From Stenotrophomonas maltophilia (GTDB taxonomy: Bacteria; Pseudomonadota; Gammaproteobacteria; Xanthomonadales; Xanthomonadaceae), in assembly GCF_004920835.1 (NCBI RefSeq), contig NZ_QFHO01000001.1, positions 273,678-337,677 on the forward strand: a DNA stretch of 64,000 nt, written 5' to 3'. Shown piece after piece: positions 16,414-25,803 of this stretch. The notes under the pieces are model-generated. The model was not told where the DNA came from. It worked only from the letters and a program-made list of their open reading frames with translations, and did no database searches. Every line of letters begins with the position of its first letter. The first letter of the stretch is position 1. Both the position numbers and the translations under genes were made by a program.

Positions 16414-16944
16414 ATGATGCCCAACGCACGTGCACGATTCGCCGCCCTCGCCCTTCTGCTCCCGGCGTGGCTGCCGGTCTACGCCGCGCAGAACGCCCGT
16501 GCAGACGTCAAGGCGATCGAGCAGGTGGTCGAATCATTCCGCACCTCGCTGATCAACAAGGACAAGCCGACCTACATGGGCCTGTTCTTCTCGGACAAGG
16601 CGGAAGACATCGGCTGGCAGGTCGTTTCCGAGGACGTGCGCCTGCAGGACATCCGCAAGACCAGACCCGATGCGATCAAGGCACGGCAGATTCCCGCCAA
16701 CAACTTCATCGCGCTGATCGACGGGGCCGTTGCCTCGCCGAAACCGACGGAGGAGAAATTCTCCAACACGAAGATCGAGACCGATGGTGATGTGGCCTCG
16801 GTGTCGTTTGACTACAGTTTCCACGACGATGGTGTGAAGACGAACTGGGGCAAGGAAATGTGGCAGCTGGTCCGCACCGAGCGGGGTTGGAAGATCTTCT
16901 CGGTGATCTACTCGATGCGCGATTCACGCAGCCCGGCCGAATGA
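16414..16944 (+). CDS. Exported NTF2/SnoaL-like protein
   Basis: 176 residues with a signal peptide (cleavage near LPVYAAQ). The mature part starts ADVKAIEQVVESFRTSLINKD and ends MWQLVRTERGWKIFSVIYSM, the start and end pattern of NTF2/DUF4440-like cone folds that bind small ligands. No catalytic residues can be assigned. Its stop overlaps the next ATG (ATGA), so the two are probably co-translated. Confidence 0.75.
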   Translation: MMPNARARFAALALLLPAWLPVYAAQNARADVKAIEQVVESFRTSLINKDKPTYMGLFFSDKAEDIGWQVVSEDVRLQDIRKTRPDAIKARQIPANNFIALIDGAVASPKPTEEKFSNTKIETDGDVASVSFDYSFHDDGVKTNWGKEMWQLVRTERGWKIFSVIYSMRDSRSPAE

Positions 16945-17621
16945 GTGATCTGGCAGACTTGTGCACACCGTCCGTCCACGCCAGCCAGACCCCGATGACC
17001 CGGATTGCCGACCTCAACGCCGACCAGCTCGCCCACCACGCGCTCAACATCTTCATCGCCCAAGGCCGCCATGTGGAAGGCGCCCGCGTGATCTACCGGG
17101 CGTTGCAGCTGGATCCAGACCATTCCGGCGCCCTGCGCTGCCTGACCGATTTCCTGGCCCACGAGGGCACCGAACCGTTCGCAGCGGCCACGCTGGAGCA
17201 CGCTCTGTCCGGCGCGGTCGCGCTGAATGACGATGCGCGCCGGATGCTGGATGACCTGCGTTTCCTCGACATCTGGTCCTGGGGATTCTCACGGCACGTC
17301 TCCGGCGAAGCCAACCTCAACGGCGATGCCTTCCAGCTGCGCGAGGACTTCGTCTTCGATGGGCCGGCCTATGCGGCCTTCCTCAACACGGTCACCGAGC
17401 CGGCCGGATCGCTGCAGGGTGCCTACCAGGCGGCCGTCCGCATCTGCGGGCTGATGTCCGGCCTGCTGCGCCATGCGGAGAAGGACAATCCGGCATTCGA
17501 TGACGTGCTGCGATCCTCCGCCTTCGTCGAGACCGAGGCGTACCCGGCATGGCTGGCCTCGCCGACCGACGATCTGGATGCGCTTGATCAGGCCATCCAG
17601 GCGCAGCGCCAGGGCGGTTGA
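16941..17621 (+). CDS. Hypothetical TPR-like protein
   Basis: 226 residues, helical, with one recognisable tetratricopeptide-like unit (NIFIAQGRHVEGARVIYRALQ followed by LDPDHSGALRCL). The later part (FLDIWSWGFSRHVSG, EDFVFDGPAYAAFLNTV) is not recognised. The ATG overlaps the upstream stop; an in-frame Met 18 codons in (16995) is an alternative. Soluble; function unknown. Confidence 0.68.
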   Translation: MSDLADLCTPSVHASQTPMTRIADLNADQLAHHALNIFIAQGRHVEGARVIYRALQLDPDHSGALRCLTDFLAHEGTEPFAAATLEHALSGAVALNDDARRMLDDLRFLDIWSWGFSRHVSGEANLNGDAFQLREDFVFDGPAYAAFLNTVTEPAGSLQGAYQAAVRICGLMSGLLRHAEKDNPAFDDVLRSSAFVETEAYPAWLASPTDDLDALDQAIQAQRQGG

Positions 17622-17703
17622 AGGAAAATCCAACGGGCGTCCGACGCTTTCCCGACGCGCGCCTGCACATGCTGCCAAGAGATCACTTCATGGCAGGACC
17701 GGC

Positions 17704-18096
17704 ATGCAGCCACCTCCCCCCAAGAACAGCGGCAAATATCCGCATGGCAAGACCGGCCTGCGCCGCATCTTCCACACGCTGCTCCATTCGCGCGACGGCT
17801 TCATCGCTACCTTCCGTGGCGAAGCGGCCTTCCGGCAGCTATTGCTGCTGCACGCACTACTGATGACAGCGGCCTTCGTGCTGGACATCAGCACGATCGA
17901 ACGGGCCGTGGTGCTGGCCGTCTGCTTCATCAGCCTGCTGGTGGAACTGCTCAACTCGGCCATCGAAGCGGTGGTCGACCGCATCTCGCTGGAGCACCAC
18001 CCGCTTTCCAAGAACGCCAAGGACATGGGCAGCGCCGCCCAGACCACCGCGCTGCTGATGGTCGGCACGGTGTGGGGCGTGATCCTGCTGGGCTAG
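17704..18096 (+). CDS. dgkA: Diacylglycerol kinase
   Basis: DgkA recycles diacylglycerol, mainly from membrane-derived oligosaccharide synthesis, to phosphatidic acid. The 130-residue protein has three membrane helices and the signature ELLNSAIEAVVDRI (about 81-94) containing the catalytic Glu and the Asn/Asp pair, then HPLSKNAKDMGSAA. An extra Pro-rich N-terminus of about 12 residues precedes the amphipathic helix. The ATG at 17704 has AGGA seven bases upstream. It probably stands alone. Confidence 0.93.
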   Translation: MQPPPPKNSGKYPHGKTGLRRIFHTLLHSRDGFIATFRGEAAFRQLLLLHALLMTAAFVLDISTIERAVVLAVCFISLLVELLNSAIEAVVDRISLEHHPLSKNAKDMGSAAQTTALLMVGTVWGVILLG

Positions 18097-18136
18097 CCCC
18101 CGCCCAACCCGCCGGGTATGACCCTGCGCTGATGCG

Positions 18137-19057
18137 TTACTGCGCCGCCAGGGCGAAATCCAGACCCGCGCACACCGCCGCCACCTGGGCGTCGTTGCAT
18201 TCCTGCGGGTTGGTGCGCGGGCTGTCCGGGTAGACCTCGGTGGTGGTGGCAAAGCGTGCATCGGTGAAACCGGCGCAGGCGCCGATCGAGCGCGATTCGC
18301 CCCAGACCACGCCCGGCGACTGCAGCGGCAGGCCAACCAGGTTGCCTTCGGCGTCGGCCGGGGCGATGTGGGTAACCGGGGCGACGGCAGCGATCAGCGC
18401 CTTCTGGAACTCGGCCTGCGGATCTTCGCTGTTGCCGATCACATAGAAGCCATCCGGAATGGTGTCGCGCTCGAACGGCTTGCCGTCGCGGGCACAGCGC
18501 GCCGGATCGAACTCGTGCAGGTCGCTGTCGGTGGTCTCGTGCAGGTCCAGGTGCACCAGCAGGTTCGGCTTGCGCTCGGCCACCCAGCGCATCAGCGCGG
18601 CGGCTTCCTCGATCTGGCCGCCGTCACGGAAGCTGCGGTTCGGGTCGATGGCATCCGGGTTCCAGCGCTGGATGCGCTCGTAGCCCCACGGGCTGACGCA
18701 CGGCGCCACGATCAGGTTCAGCCGGCCCAGGTAACGCTCGGCCTGCTGCTCCAGGAACTGCAGGGCGCCATGCACGCCGCTGGTCTCGTAGCCATGCACG
18801 CCGCCGGTGATCAGCGCGGTCGGCAGCGCCGGATTCCAGTTGTGGTTGACCACGGCGAACAGCGGGTAATGGTCCGGGGCGTAGTCGAGTTGGCCGTACT
18901 GGATCACGTCGAAGCTGTCGTCCAGGCGCTCAAGGGCGGCCACCACGTCGTCGTGGTAGCTGCGCTGACGCTGCTGGCGGGCCCGCCACTGTGCGCGTTC
19001 CGCGTCGCCCCAGGGCTGTCCGGGGGTGCCGATCGGGTAGAACTGCGCAACAGTCAT
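18137..19057 (-). CDS. M14-family metallocarboxypeptidase
   Basis: 306 residues of the zinc carboxypeptidase/succinylglutamate desuccinylase superfamily. The HXXE zinc motif is in GGVHGYETSG (His88, Glu91), the segment RWNPDAIDPNRSFRDGG carries the Asn-Arg substrate-binding pair, the third ligand is in LVHLDLHETTDSD, and a late Glu is in ATTTEVYPDSP. No signal peptide, so probably cytoplasmic. The start at 19057 has GGAG 8 bp upstream; a longer in-frame start is not preferred. Substrate unknown. Confidence 0.82.
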   Translation of the reverse strand: MTVAQFYPIGTPGQPWGDAERAQWRARQQRQRSYHDDVVAALERLDDSFDVIQYGQLDYAPDHYPLFAVVNHNWNPALPTALITGGVHGYETSGVHGALQFLEQQAERYLGRLNLIVAPCVSPWGYERIQRWNPDAIDPNRSFRDGGQIEEAAALMRWVAERKPNLLVHLDLHETTDSDLHEFDPARCARDGKPFERDTIPDGFYVIGNSEDPQAEFQKALIAAVAPVTHIAPADAEGNLVGLPLQSPGVVWGESRSIGACAGFTDARFATTTEVYPDSPRTNPQECNDAQVAAVCAGLDFALAAQ

Positions 19058-19202
19058 TGGGTACTCCAAGGGTCGAACGGAATGGGTGCAGCCGGTCATT
19101 CTAAGCCTTGTCGCGCCTGCGGGTCCCCTCCCCCCGCCCCGCCTTCATCCAGGCCGGGTCATCTGGCTGTAAAATCAACGGTTTTTGGCCCCTCACCCCT
19201 TG

Positions 19203-19856
19203 ATGGCGAAAGCAGCGCAGCCGGTCCTGGGTGGACCGGAATTCCTCCGCCTGCTCGCCCGTCTCAGCGACGGCGCGATGCCGGCCAGCAGTCCCGCCCT
19301 GACCGATCGCCTCGGCCAGTGGGTGGACTGGAGCCGTGCCGTGGCCCTGTCCGGAGCGCTGGGCGGACGCCTGCCCGAGCCCGGCGAGGCCGCCGAAGCA
19401 GTCGAGGATGTACTGGCCGACTGCGCCCAGGCCCACGCCAGCCTGCTGACCTCGATCAGTGAGGATGCCGAGGCCGAGCGTCTGCTGGACCTGGCCGAAG
19501 CTGCCGCTGCGCCCAACTTTGCCTCGCTGCGCCAGCGCTACCGGGTGCTGCAGCAGGCAATCCAGACCGCCACCGGGGGCCTGCGTGGGCGCCTGCGCGA
19601 CCAACTCGTGCAGGTTTCGCCTGAGCTGGCGCGGCTGGCCGAGGTCGATGCGGTGATGGAACAGACCCTCACCCCGCGCGAGCACAGCCTGCTGGCCACC
19701 GCGCCGGCGGTGCTCGGCGCCCGTTTTGAACGCGTGCACGGCCAGCCCGGCTGGCGCGCGGCCTTCCGCCATGACATGCGCACCCTGCTGCTTGCCGAGC
19801 TGCAGCTGCGCTTCCACCCGATCGAAGGGCTGCAAGACGCCCTGCGCTCCCACTGA
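19203..19856 (+). CDS. DUF3348 protein, first gene of the stator-like operon
   Basis: 217 residues, soluble and helix-rich, beginning MAKAAQPVLGGPEFLRLLARL. Typical DUF3348 features are SQWVDWSRAVALS-like wording (here GQWVDWSRAVALSGAL), LRQRYRVLQQAIQTATGGLR and the C-terminal WRAAFRHDMRTLLLAEL plus RFHPIEGLQDAL. Function is unknown in the family. It lies 10 bp before the DUF802 gene. A constant four-gene arrangement is expected in xanthomonads, and the domain may work as a cytoplasmic partner of the membrane complex. Confidence 0.85.
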   Translation: MAKAAQPVLGGPEFLRLLARLSDGAMPASSPALTDRLGQWVDWSRAVALSGALGGRLPEPGEAAEAVEDVLADCAQAHASLLTSISEDAEAERLLDLAEAAAAPNFASLRQRYRVLQQAIQTATGGLRGRLRDQLVQVSPELARLAEVDAVMEQTLTPREHSLLATAPAVLGARFERVHGQPGWRAAFRHDMRTLLLAELQLRFHPIEGLQDALRSH

Positions 19857-19866
19857 CCGGAACACC

Positions 19867-22131
19867 ATGTCCAGAACTGCTTTCCATGTCGTTGTTTTCC
19901 TTGTCGGCCTGCTGGCCGTGTGCTGGATCGGCATTGGCTACGTTTCGGTGCATCCGCTGGGTGCAGCGGTGGCGGCAATCATCGCGGCCTGCTACATCGC
20001 CGGTGGCGTGGAGCTGTACCGCTACCGCCAGGCCAGCAACGGCCTGCGCAGCGCACTGAGTGACCTGTCCAGCGCGAAGGAAAGCCTTGCCCCCTGGCTG
20101 GAGCGCGTGCCGATGGGCCTGCGCAACGCCGTGCGCCTGCGCGTGGAAGGCGAGCGCACCGCCCTGCCCGCGCCGGTGCTGACCCCGTACCTGGTTGGCC
20201 TGCTGGTGCTGCTGGGCATGCTCGGCACTCTGCTGGGCATGATGGACACGCTGCGTGGCACCGGCCTGGCCCTGCAGAGCGCAACCGACATGGCCGCCAT
20301 CCGCGGCTCGCTGGCGTCGCCGGTGCAGGGACTGGCGGTGGCATTCGGCACCTCTATCGCTGGTGTGGCCAGCTCGGCCATGCTCGGCCTTCTGGCCGCG
20401 CTGCTGCGCCGTGACCGCCTGCAGGCCGTACAGCAGCTGGATCGCGCCATTGCCGGCGACCTGCACCCGTACTCGCAGGCCTGGCAGCGCGCCGAATCGT
20501 TGCGCCTGCTGCAGGCACAGTCCGCCGCGCTGCCTGCGCTGGTCGACCGCCTGCAGGCGATGACCAGCACCTTTGAACAGCATAGTTCGGCCGCCAATGA
20601 GCGCCTGCTGGCCGGCCAGGCCGAGTTCCTGACCCAGAGCCAAGCGCTGCAGGAACGCCTGGCCATCTCGCTGCAGCAGTCGCTGCGCGAAGGTGCCGAA
20701 GCCAGTGCCGCCGCGATTGGTGGTGCGCTGCAGCCGATGGCCGAGACCACGCTGGCTGGCCTGGCGCACCATGGTGAAGCGCTGCACGCCCGTGTCGAAC
20801 AGGCCGTGCAGCAGCAGTTGTCCGGACTGAGCGTCGGTTTCGAACGCAGCCGCGTGGCGACGGAAGCCAGCTGGGCCAAGGTAGTGAGCGAGCAGACCCA
20901 GGTACAACAGGCACTGGTGAGCGATCTTCGCCAGCACCTGCAGGCCTTCAGCGACGGCCAAGGCACGCAGGCCGAAGCACTGGTCACGCGCATCGGCGAG
21001 CGCCTGCAGGCCGATGCCAACGGCAATGCCGAGGCCTGGCGCGCCGCCGCCGAACAGCAGCAGGCATTGAATACTGCGCTGGTCGAACGCCAGCAGCAGG
21101 CGTTGCTGGCCGCCAGCGAGCATCTGGACGCGCGTGCGCAGGCGCTGCTGCAGGCACTTGAACAGCACCACAGCGCCAGCCAGTCGCTGCTGCAGGATCA
21201 TGAAGAGCAGCGCTCGCAGCAGTGGCAGGCCGCGCAGGCCGCCGCTGCGACCGCGCACGCCGAACTGCAGGCCAGCCTGGACAGCCGCGAGCAGCAGCGC
21301 CAGGCGCGCTGGGACGCGGTCAGCGCCGAACTGCAGCAGGCCCACGCCGCGCTGCAGACCCAGCTACAGGCCGGCGACGAACAGCGCCTGCAGCGCTGGA
21401 GCGATGCCCTGCAGCACGTTTCCACGGAGCTGGCCGAACGCCTGCAGGCCAACGGCGAACGCCTGGCCGCCCAGCAGCAGCAGGTCTGCGACACGCTGGC
21501 ACAGACCGCGCAGCAGATTGGCGAGAACGGCCGTGCCCAGGCCAGCGCCACGCTGGCCGAAGTGTCCACCCTGCTGCAGACTGCGGCCGCTGCGCCGAAG
21601 GCTGCTGCCGACGTCATCACCGAGCTGCGCAGCACGCTCTCCGAGAGCCTGGTGCGCGACAACGCGATGCTGGAAGAGCGCGGCCGCCTGCTGGCCACCG
21701 TGCAGACCCTGCTGGATGCGATCAATCACGCCTCGCACGAGCAGCGCACCGCGGTGGACGCGCTGGTCGGCGGTTCGGCCGAGCTGCTGGAACGCGTCGG
21801 CAACCGTTTCACCGACCGTATCGCCGCCGAGACCGGCAAGCTGGATGGCATTGCCGCAGCACTCAGCGGCAGCGCGGGCGACGTTGGCCAGTTGGCCGGC
21901 ACCTTCGGCGAAGCGGTCGCGCAGTTCGGCCGCGCCTCCACCGAGCTGTCCGGCCGCCTGGAACAGATCGGCGGCGCACTGGATGCCTCGCTGGCCCGCA
22001 GCGATGAGCAGCTGGCCTACTACGTAGCGCAGGCGCGCGAGGTGGTCGACCTCAGCCTGCTGTCACAGAAGCAGGTGATGGAAGAACTGCAGCAGCTGGC
22101 CGCGCGCCGCGGCAAGGCCGGCAGCGCATGA
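19867..22131 (+). CDS. DUF802 protein: MotA/TolQ/ExbB-like membrane domain with a long coiled-coil tail
   Basis: 754 residues. Hydrophobic helices lie at about 5-24, 31-49, 105-125 and 152-180. The third holds LVLLGMLGTLLGMMDTLRG and the fourth LAVAFGTSIAGVASSAMLGLLA, the GT...G and small-residue patterns of the MotA/TolQ/ExbB proton-channel family. Residues from about 185 to 754 form a Gln/Ala/Leu-rich, probably coiled-coil tail with many heptad-like stretches, similar in plan to ZorA of Zorya anti-phage systems. Its last 4 bp overlap the MotB-like gene. Function unknown; a proton-driven stator subunit is my inference. Confidence 0.85.
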   Translation: MSRTAFHVVVFLVGLLAVCWIGIGYVSVHPLGAAVAAIIAACYIAGGVELYRYRQASNGLRSALSDLSSAKESLAPWLERVPMGLRNAVRLRVEGERTALPAPVLTPYLVGLLVLLGMLGTLLGMMDTLRGTGLALQSATDMAAIRGSLASPVQGLAVAFGTSIAGVASSAMLGLLAALLRRDRLQAVQQLDRAIAGDLHPYSQAWQRAESLRLLQAQSAALPALVDRLQAMTSTFEQHSSAANERLLAGQAEFLTQSQALQERLAISLQQSLREGAEASAAAIGGALQPMAETTLAGLAHHGEALHARVEQAVQQQLSGLSVGFERSRVATEASWAKVVSEQTQVQQALVSDLRQHLQAFSDGQGTQAEALVTRIGERLQADANGNAEAWRAAAEQQQALNTALVERQQQALLAASEHLDARAQALLQALEQHHSASQSLLQDHEEQRSQQWQAAQAAAATAHAELQASLDSREQQRQARWDAVSAELQQAHAALQTQLQAGDEQRLQRWSDALQHVSTELAERLQANGERLAAQQQQVCDTLAQTAQQIGENGRAQASATLAEVSTLLQTAAAAPKAAADVITELRSTLSESLVRDNAMLEERGRLLATVQTLLDAINHASHEQRTAVDALVGGSAELLERVGNRFTDRIAAETGKLDGIAAALSGSAGDVGQLAGTFGEAVAQFGRASTELSGRLEQIGGALDASLARSDEQLAYYVAQAREVVDLSLLSQKQVMEELQQLAARRGKAGSA

Positions 22132-22766
22132 GCGACGAGCTGGAGGTCGACGGCGGCTCACACGGCCCGATCTGGGCCGCCTTTGGCGACCTGATGTCGG
22201 TGCTGCTGGGCGCGTTCGTGCTGATCCTGGTCGGTGTGGTCGCGGTGCAGCTGGAGCTGTCGCAGCGGCTGGACCAGGAAGTGAAGCAGCGCCAGGCCGA
22301 AGCCAAGCGCCTGCAGACCCTGGAACAGGCGCTGGCCGGCCCGTTGGCCGCCGGTCGCGTGACCCTGGTCGATGGCCGCATCGGCATCAGCGGCAGCGTG
22401 CTGTTCGCGCTGAACTCCGACCAGCTGCAGCCGGAAGGCCAGGAACTGCTGCGCAGCCTGGCCGCGCCGCTGGCGGCCTATCTCGGCACGCGCGAAGAGA
22501 TCCTGATGGTCAGCGGTTTCACCGATGACGCACCGGTGCGGGAAGGCAACCGCCGCTTCGCCGACAACTGGGAGCTGTCGGCGCAGCGGTCGCTGACCGT
22601 GACCCGCACCCTGATCGCCGACGGCGTACCGGCCGACGCCGTATTCGCCGCTGCCTTCGGCAGCGAGCAACCGGTCAGCTCCAATGCCAGCGAAGATGGC
22701 CGCGCGCGCAACCGCCGCGTGGAAATCGCACCGATTCCCAAGCCCAAGGCCGCGGATGCCAAGTAA
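22128..22766 (+). CDS. OmpA/MotB-like stator partner
   Basis: 212 residues: a short N-terminus, one membrane helix starting IWAAFGDLMSVLLGAFVLIL, a coiled linker (QRLDQEVKQRQAEAKRLQTL), and a C-terminal OmpA-type peptidoglycan-binding domain (GSVLFALNSDQLQPEGQELL, VSGFTDDAPVR, NWELSAQRSLTVTRTL, and RNRRVEI at the end). Asp21 stands where MotB has its proton-binding Asp (ADFMTAMMAFF compared with GDLMSVLLGAF). This is the MotB/ZorB plan. It overlaps the DUF802 gene by 4 bp and the DUF2894 gene by 11 bp. Confidence 0.88.
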   Translation: MSDELEVDGGSHGPIWAAFGDLMSVLLGAFVLILVGVVAVQLELSQRLDQEVKQRQAEAKRLQTLEQALAGPLAAGRVTLVDGRIGISGSVLFALNSDQLQPEGQELLRSLAAPLAAYLGTREEILMVSGFTDDAPVREGNRRFADNWELSAQRSLTVTRTLIADGVPADAVFAAAFGSEQPVSSNASEDGRARNRRVEIAPIPKPKAADAK

Positions 22767-23133
22767 GCCGCCAGCATTGGATGCGCTGCGCGCGCTGGTG
22801 CGCGATCTCGATGCGGAATCGCGTTCGCTGCCGCATTACCCGCAGGTGCCGATGCTGCAGCAGGTGCAGCGCGAGTGGTCGGAGCTGCGCAGCGAACTGC
22901 AGGTACGCCGTTCGCTGCGCACCGAGGCCCCGGCCGATGGCGGCCCGTTGAACTCGGCGGTGCTGGTGCAACGCATGCTGGACACGATGCAGTCGACCAG
23001 CCCCGGTTACCTGCGCCACTTCATCGACTACGTGGACACCCTGTCCTGGCTGCAGGCGCTGCAGGATGGCGCCGCCAGCGGCGGTGATACTGCAAAGCCA
23101 AAGCGCACGCGCAAGCCGCGCAACACGGGTTGA
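22756..23133 (+). CDS. DUF2894 protein, last gene of the stator-like operon
   Basis: 125 residues, soluble, helical, with a basic C-terminus (KPKRTRKPRNTG). The family core is VLVQRMLDTMQSTSPGYLRHFIDYVDTLSWLQ. DUF2894 has no known function and I know it mainly from this neighbourhood. The start lies 11 bp inside the upstream gene, suggesting coupled expression. Confidence 0.82.
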   Translation: MPSKPPALDALRALVRDLDAESRSLPHYPQVPMLQQVQREWSELRSELQVRRSLRTEAPADGGPLNSAVLVQRMLDTMQSTSPGYLRHFIDYVDTLSWLQALQDGAASGGDTAKPKRTRKPRNTG

Positions 23134-23192
23134 TCGCACATTGACGCCGACCTCATTCGGCGCTCCTGACCCGACAAACCTGACCTGCCCCG

Positions 23193-23280
23193 GTAGATGC
23201 CAACCTTGGTTGGCGCTCCTGCGACAGAGCAGCGCAGCGTCTGTTCGACGCCGCGCATGCCAACCAAGGTTGGCATCTAC
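23193..23280. repeat. Pair of inverted SMAG/REP elements
   Basis: GTAG at 23193 is followed by GCCAACC-TT-GGTTGGC; a second copy in opposite orientation (GCCAACC-AA-GGTTGGC then CATCTAC) ends at 23280. Such head-to-head pairs are the usual dimer form. They occupy the 330-bp gap between the stator-like operon and the TonB receptor; the rest of that gap shows a degenerate third copy (about 23141-23165) and no recognised promoter. Confidence 0.75.
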
Positions 23281-23463
23281 CAATGCATGCATCGGCATGC
23301 CACGCGCATAGCGGTGTCACCAGACAGTCATCTGTCTAGCGCACCATTTTCACGTTGACCCACGGCATCCGCAGCGCCCGCGGTCGCATCAGCTGTCCCT
23401 CCTTTCGAACTCCATGAGCTCCGCGCCCATGCGGTGGCTCGTGCCTGCCTGAGTGTCCGTAAC

Positions 23464-25782
23464 ATGACGAAGACTTTGTTGGCCGCTGCGCTGTCCCTGG
23501 CGCTCGCTCCCGCGGCCTGGGCGCAGGATGCTGCCCCGACCTCCAGCACGCCCTCCGCCACCAACCTCGATGCGGTTTCGGTGATCGGCAGCGGTGAAGC
23601 GCGCCAGGTGCAGCGCATCACCCGCGAGAACCTCGACATCCTGCCGCCGGGCACCAGCCTGCAGAAGACCCTGAACCTGCTGCCGGGCGTCAACGCGCAG
23701 TCGGCCGATGCGCTGGGCACCAACGAACAGTCGATGACCCTGGGCCTGCGCGGCTTCAACTCCACTCGCCTCGGCTACACACTGGACGGCGTGCCGCTGG
23801 GCGACGGTGCGTACAACAACTACAACGGCCTGACCATCAACCGTGCGCTGATCAGCGAGAACATGGCCGGCGCCGAACTGGCGGTGGGCATCGGCAGCCT
23901 CGGCACGCCGTCCACCAGCAACCTCGGCGGCACCATTTCCTACACCTCCGACCGCCCAGCCCAGGAGCTGGGGGGCCGCGTGGTGCAGACCTTCGGCAGC
24001 GATGCCAACCGCCGCACTTTCGTGCGCGTCGACAGCGGCGAGTACAACGGCTTCTCCGGCTACGTTTCCGGCATGAACGCCGTCTCTGATCTGTGGAACG
24101 ACCAGACCGCCTACGACACGTCCACCACCAAGCAGTTCAATGCCAAGGGCGTGTGGAACTTCGGCCGCGGCCAGATCACCGGTTTCGTCGATACCTCGCG
24201 CACCACCCAGGCGGACTACTTCTACCTGTCCAAGGACGAGATGTCGCGCGGCCTTGGTTGGGACTGGGGTGGCTATGCGCCGGACTGGAACAAGGCGGTG
24301 GCCAAGGCCTACTGCAATACCGCCAGCCTCAACGCGAAGAAGTGCGACAACAGCGGCCCGGACAAGGACGCCGATGGTGCATTCACTGCCGGGCAGATCC
24401 TGCGCGATGACAACCTCTACTACCTGGCCGGCGACTTCTTCCTGGCCGATGGCTTCAGCCTGCGTGCCCTGGCCTACCACCACGATGACCGCGGCGAAGG
24501 CCACAACTGGAACAGCGGCGCCTGGTCGAACAAGGGTACGGCGCAGGAGATTCCGATCATCTTCCGCAACACCATCTACACCATCGACCGCGATGGCGGC
24601 ACGCTGTCGTTCGACTGGGAGCTGGGTGCACATCGCATCGAAGGCGGCGTCTGGTACGAACGCAACACCAGCAGCGCCGAACGCTACCAGACCGCCGTGG
24701 ACGGCCCGCGTGACCTGAGTGGCATGAACACCCTGCCCTCCGATGTCGGCGTGTTCGCCCAGCGCACGCGCTGGAAGACCCACCAGTTCTTCCTGAAGGA
24801 CACCTGGCGCCTGCTTGATGACCGCCTGACCCTGGAGTTCGGCGCCAAGAGCCCGCACGCCACCTCCGATGCACAGGCGCTGCCGGGCGATGCGAAGACG
24901 CCGATCTCGCCGACCTCCAACAACCAGTTCGCCACCGGCTCGTTGAAGGCCAGCAGGAATTTCCTGCCCAGCATCGGCGCCAACTTCCGCCTGGCCGAGC
25001 ATCACGAGATCTTTGCCAGCTACGCCGAAAACATCGCCATGTTCCAGGGCGGCTTCAAGCTGGGCCCGCAGGCGGTCAGCCAGGCCACCTGGAACGCCCA
25101 GGGCAACCTGAAGCCGGAAGAGTCGCGCTCGCTGGAAGCCGGCTACCGCTTCGTCACCGATACCCTGCAGGCCTCGATCGCAGCCTACAGCGTGCGCTTC
25201 GACAACCGCCTGCTGCAGTACAATCCCTGCGATTCGCGGCAGCCGGTCGGCCCGACCTGCGGCAACCGCTTCTACAACGTCGGCGGCGTCGACAGCCGCG
25301 GTGCCGAGCTGACCGTGCTGTGGACCCCGAACGAGCACTTCAGCTGGTACACCTCGGCCTCGCTGAACCGTTCGACCTACGCCTCCAACTACGTGCAGGC
25401 CGGTGTCGAGCAGCAGATCAAGGGCAAGATCCAGACCGATACACCCAAGCAGCTGCTGGCCACCGAGATCACCTGGCGTGACAACGGCTGGTTCGCCAGC
25501 CTGCGCGGCAAGTACACCGGCGAACGCTTCTACACCTACACCAACGACCAGGGCTTCGGCGGCTTCACCGTGTTCGACCTGGCCGGCGGCTACGACTTCG
25601 GCCAGATTGGCTTCGCCAAGGGCATGCGCCTGTCGTTCAACGTGACCAACCTGACCAACAAGCGCTACGCCAGCAACCTGGATTCGAGCGTATTCGCGCC
25701 GAGCGACCCGGCCGGCAAGCTGTACGTGTTCCATGCTTCGGCACCGCGCCAGGTGTTCGGTACGATCGACCTTCGCTTCTGA
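23464..25782 (+). CDS. TonB-dependent outer-membrane receptor
   Basis: 772 residues: signal peptide (cleavage after APAAWA), then a plug domain with SVIGSGEARQVQRITRENLD, TLNLLPGVNAQSADAL, GLRGFNSTRLGYTLDGVPLG and the plug end TSNLGGTISYTSDRP, followed by a 22-strand barrel ending in VFGTIDLRF with the terminal aromatic. The plug is compact and without an N-terminal signalling extension. It lies 21 bp upstream of a phytase-like esterase gene, so the pair may bring in or process a phosphate ester or sugar-phosphate. The substrate is not determined by sequence. Confidence 0.9.
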   Translation: MTKTLLAAALSLALAPAAWAQDAAPTSSTPSATNLDAVSVIGSGEARQVQRITRENLDILPPGTSLQKTLNLLPGVNAQSADALGTNEQSMTLGLRGFNSTRLGYTLDGVPLGDGAYNNYNGLTINRALISENMAGAELAVGIGSLGTPSTSNLGGTISYTSDRPAQELGGRVVQTFGSDANRRTFVRVDSGEYNGFSGYVSGMNAVSDLWNDQTAYDTSTTKQFNAKGVWNFGRGQITGFVDTSRTTQADYFYLSKDEMSRGLGWDWGGYAPDWNKAVAKAYCNTASLNAKKCDNSGPDKDADGAFTAGQILRDDNLYYLAGDFFLADGFSLRALAYHHDDRGEGHNWNSGAWSNKGTAQEIPIIFRNTIYTIDRDGGTLSFDWELGAHRIEGGVWYERNTSSAERYQTAVDGPRDLSGMNTLPSDVGVFAQRTRWKTHQFFLKDTWRLLDDRLTLEFGAKSPHATSDAQALPGDAKTPISPTSNNQFATGSLKASRNFLPSIGANFRLAEHHEIFASYAENIAMFQGGFKLGPQAVSQATWNAQGNLKPEESRSLEAGYRFVTDTLQASIAAYSVRFDNRLLQYNPCDSRQPVGPTCGNRFYNVGGVDSRGAELTVLWTPNEHFSWYTSASLNRSTYASNYVQAGVEQQIKGKIQTDTPKQLLATEITWRDNGWFASLRGKYTGERFYTYTNDQGFGGFTVFDLAGGYDFGQIGFAKGMRLSFNVTNLTNKRYASNLDSSVFAPSDPAGKLYVFHASAPRQVFGTIDLRF

Positions 25783-25803
25783 TCGACCACCCGGAGTCCA
25801 CCG

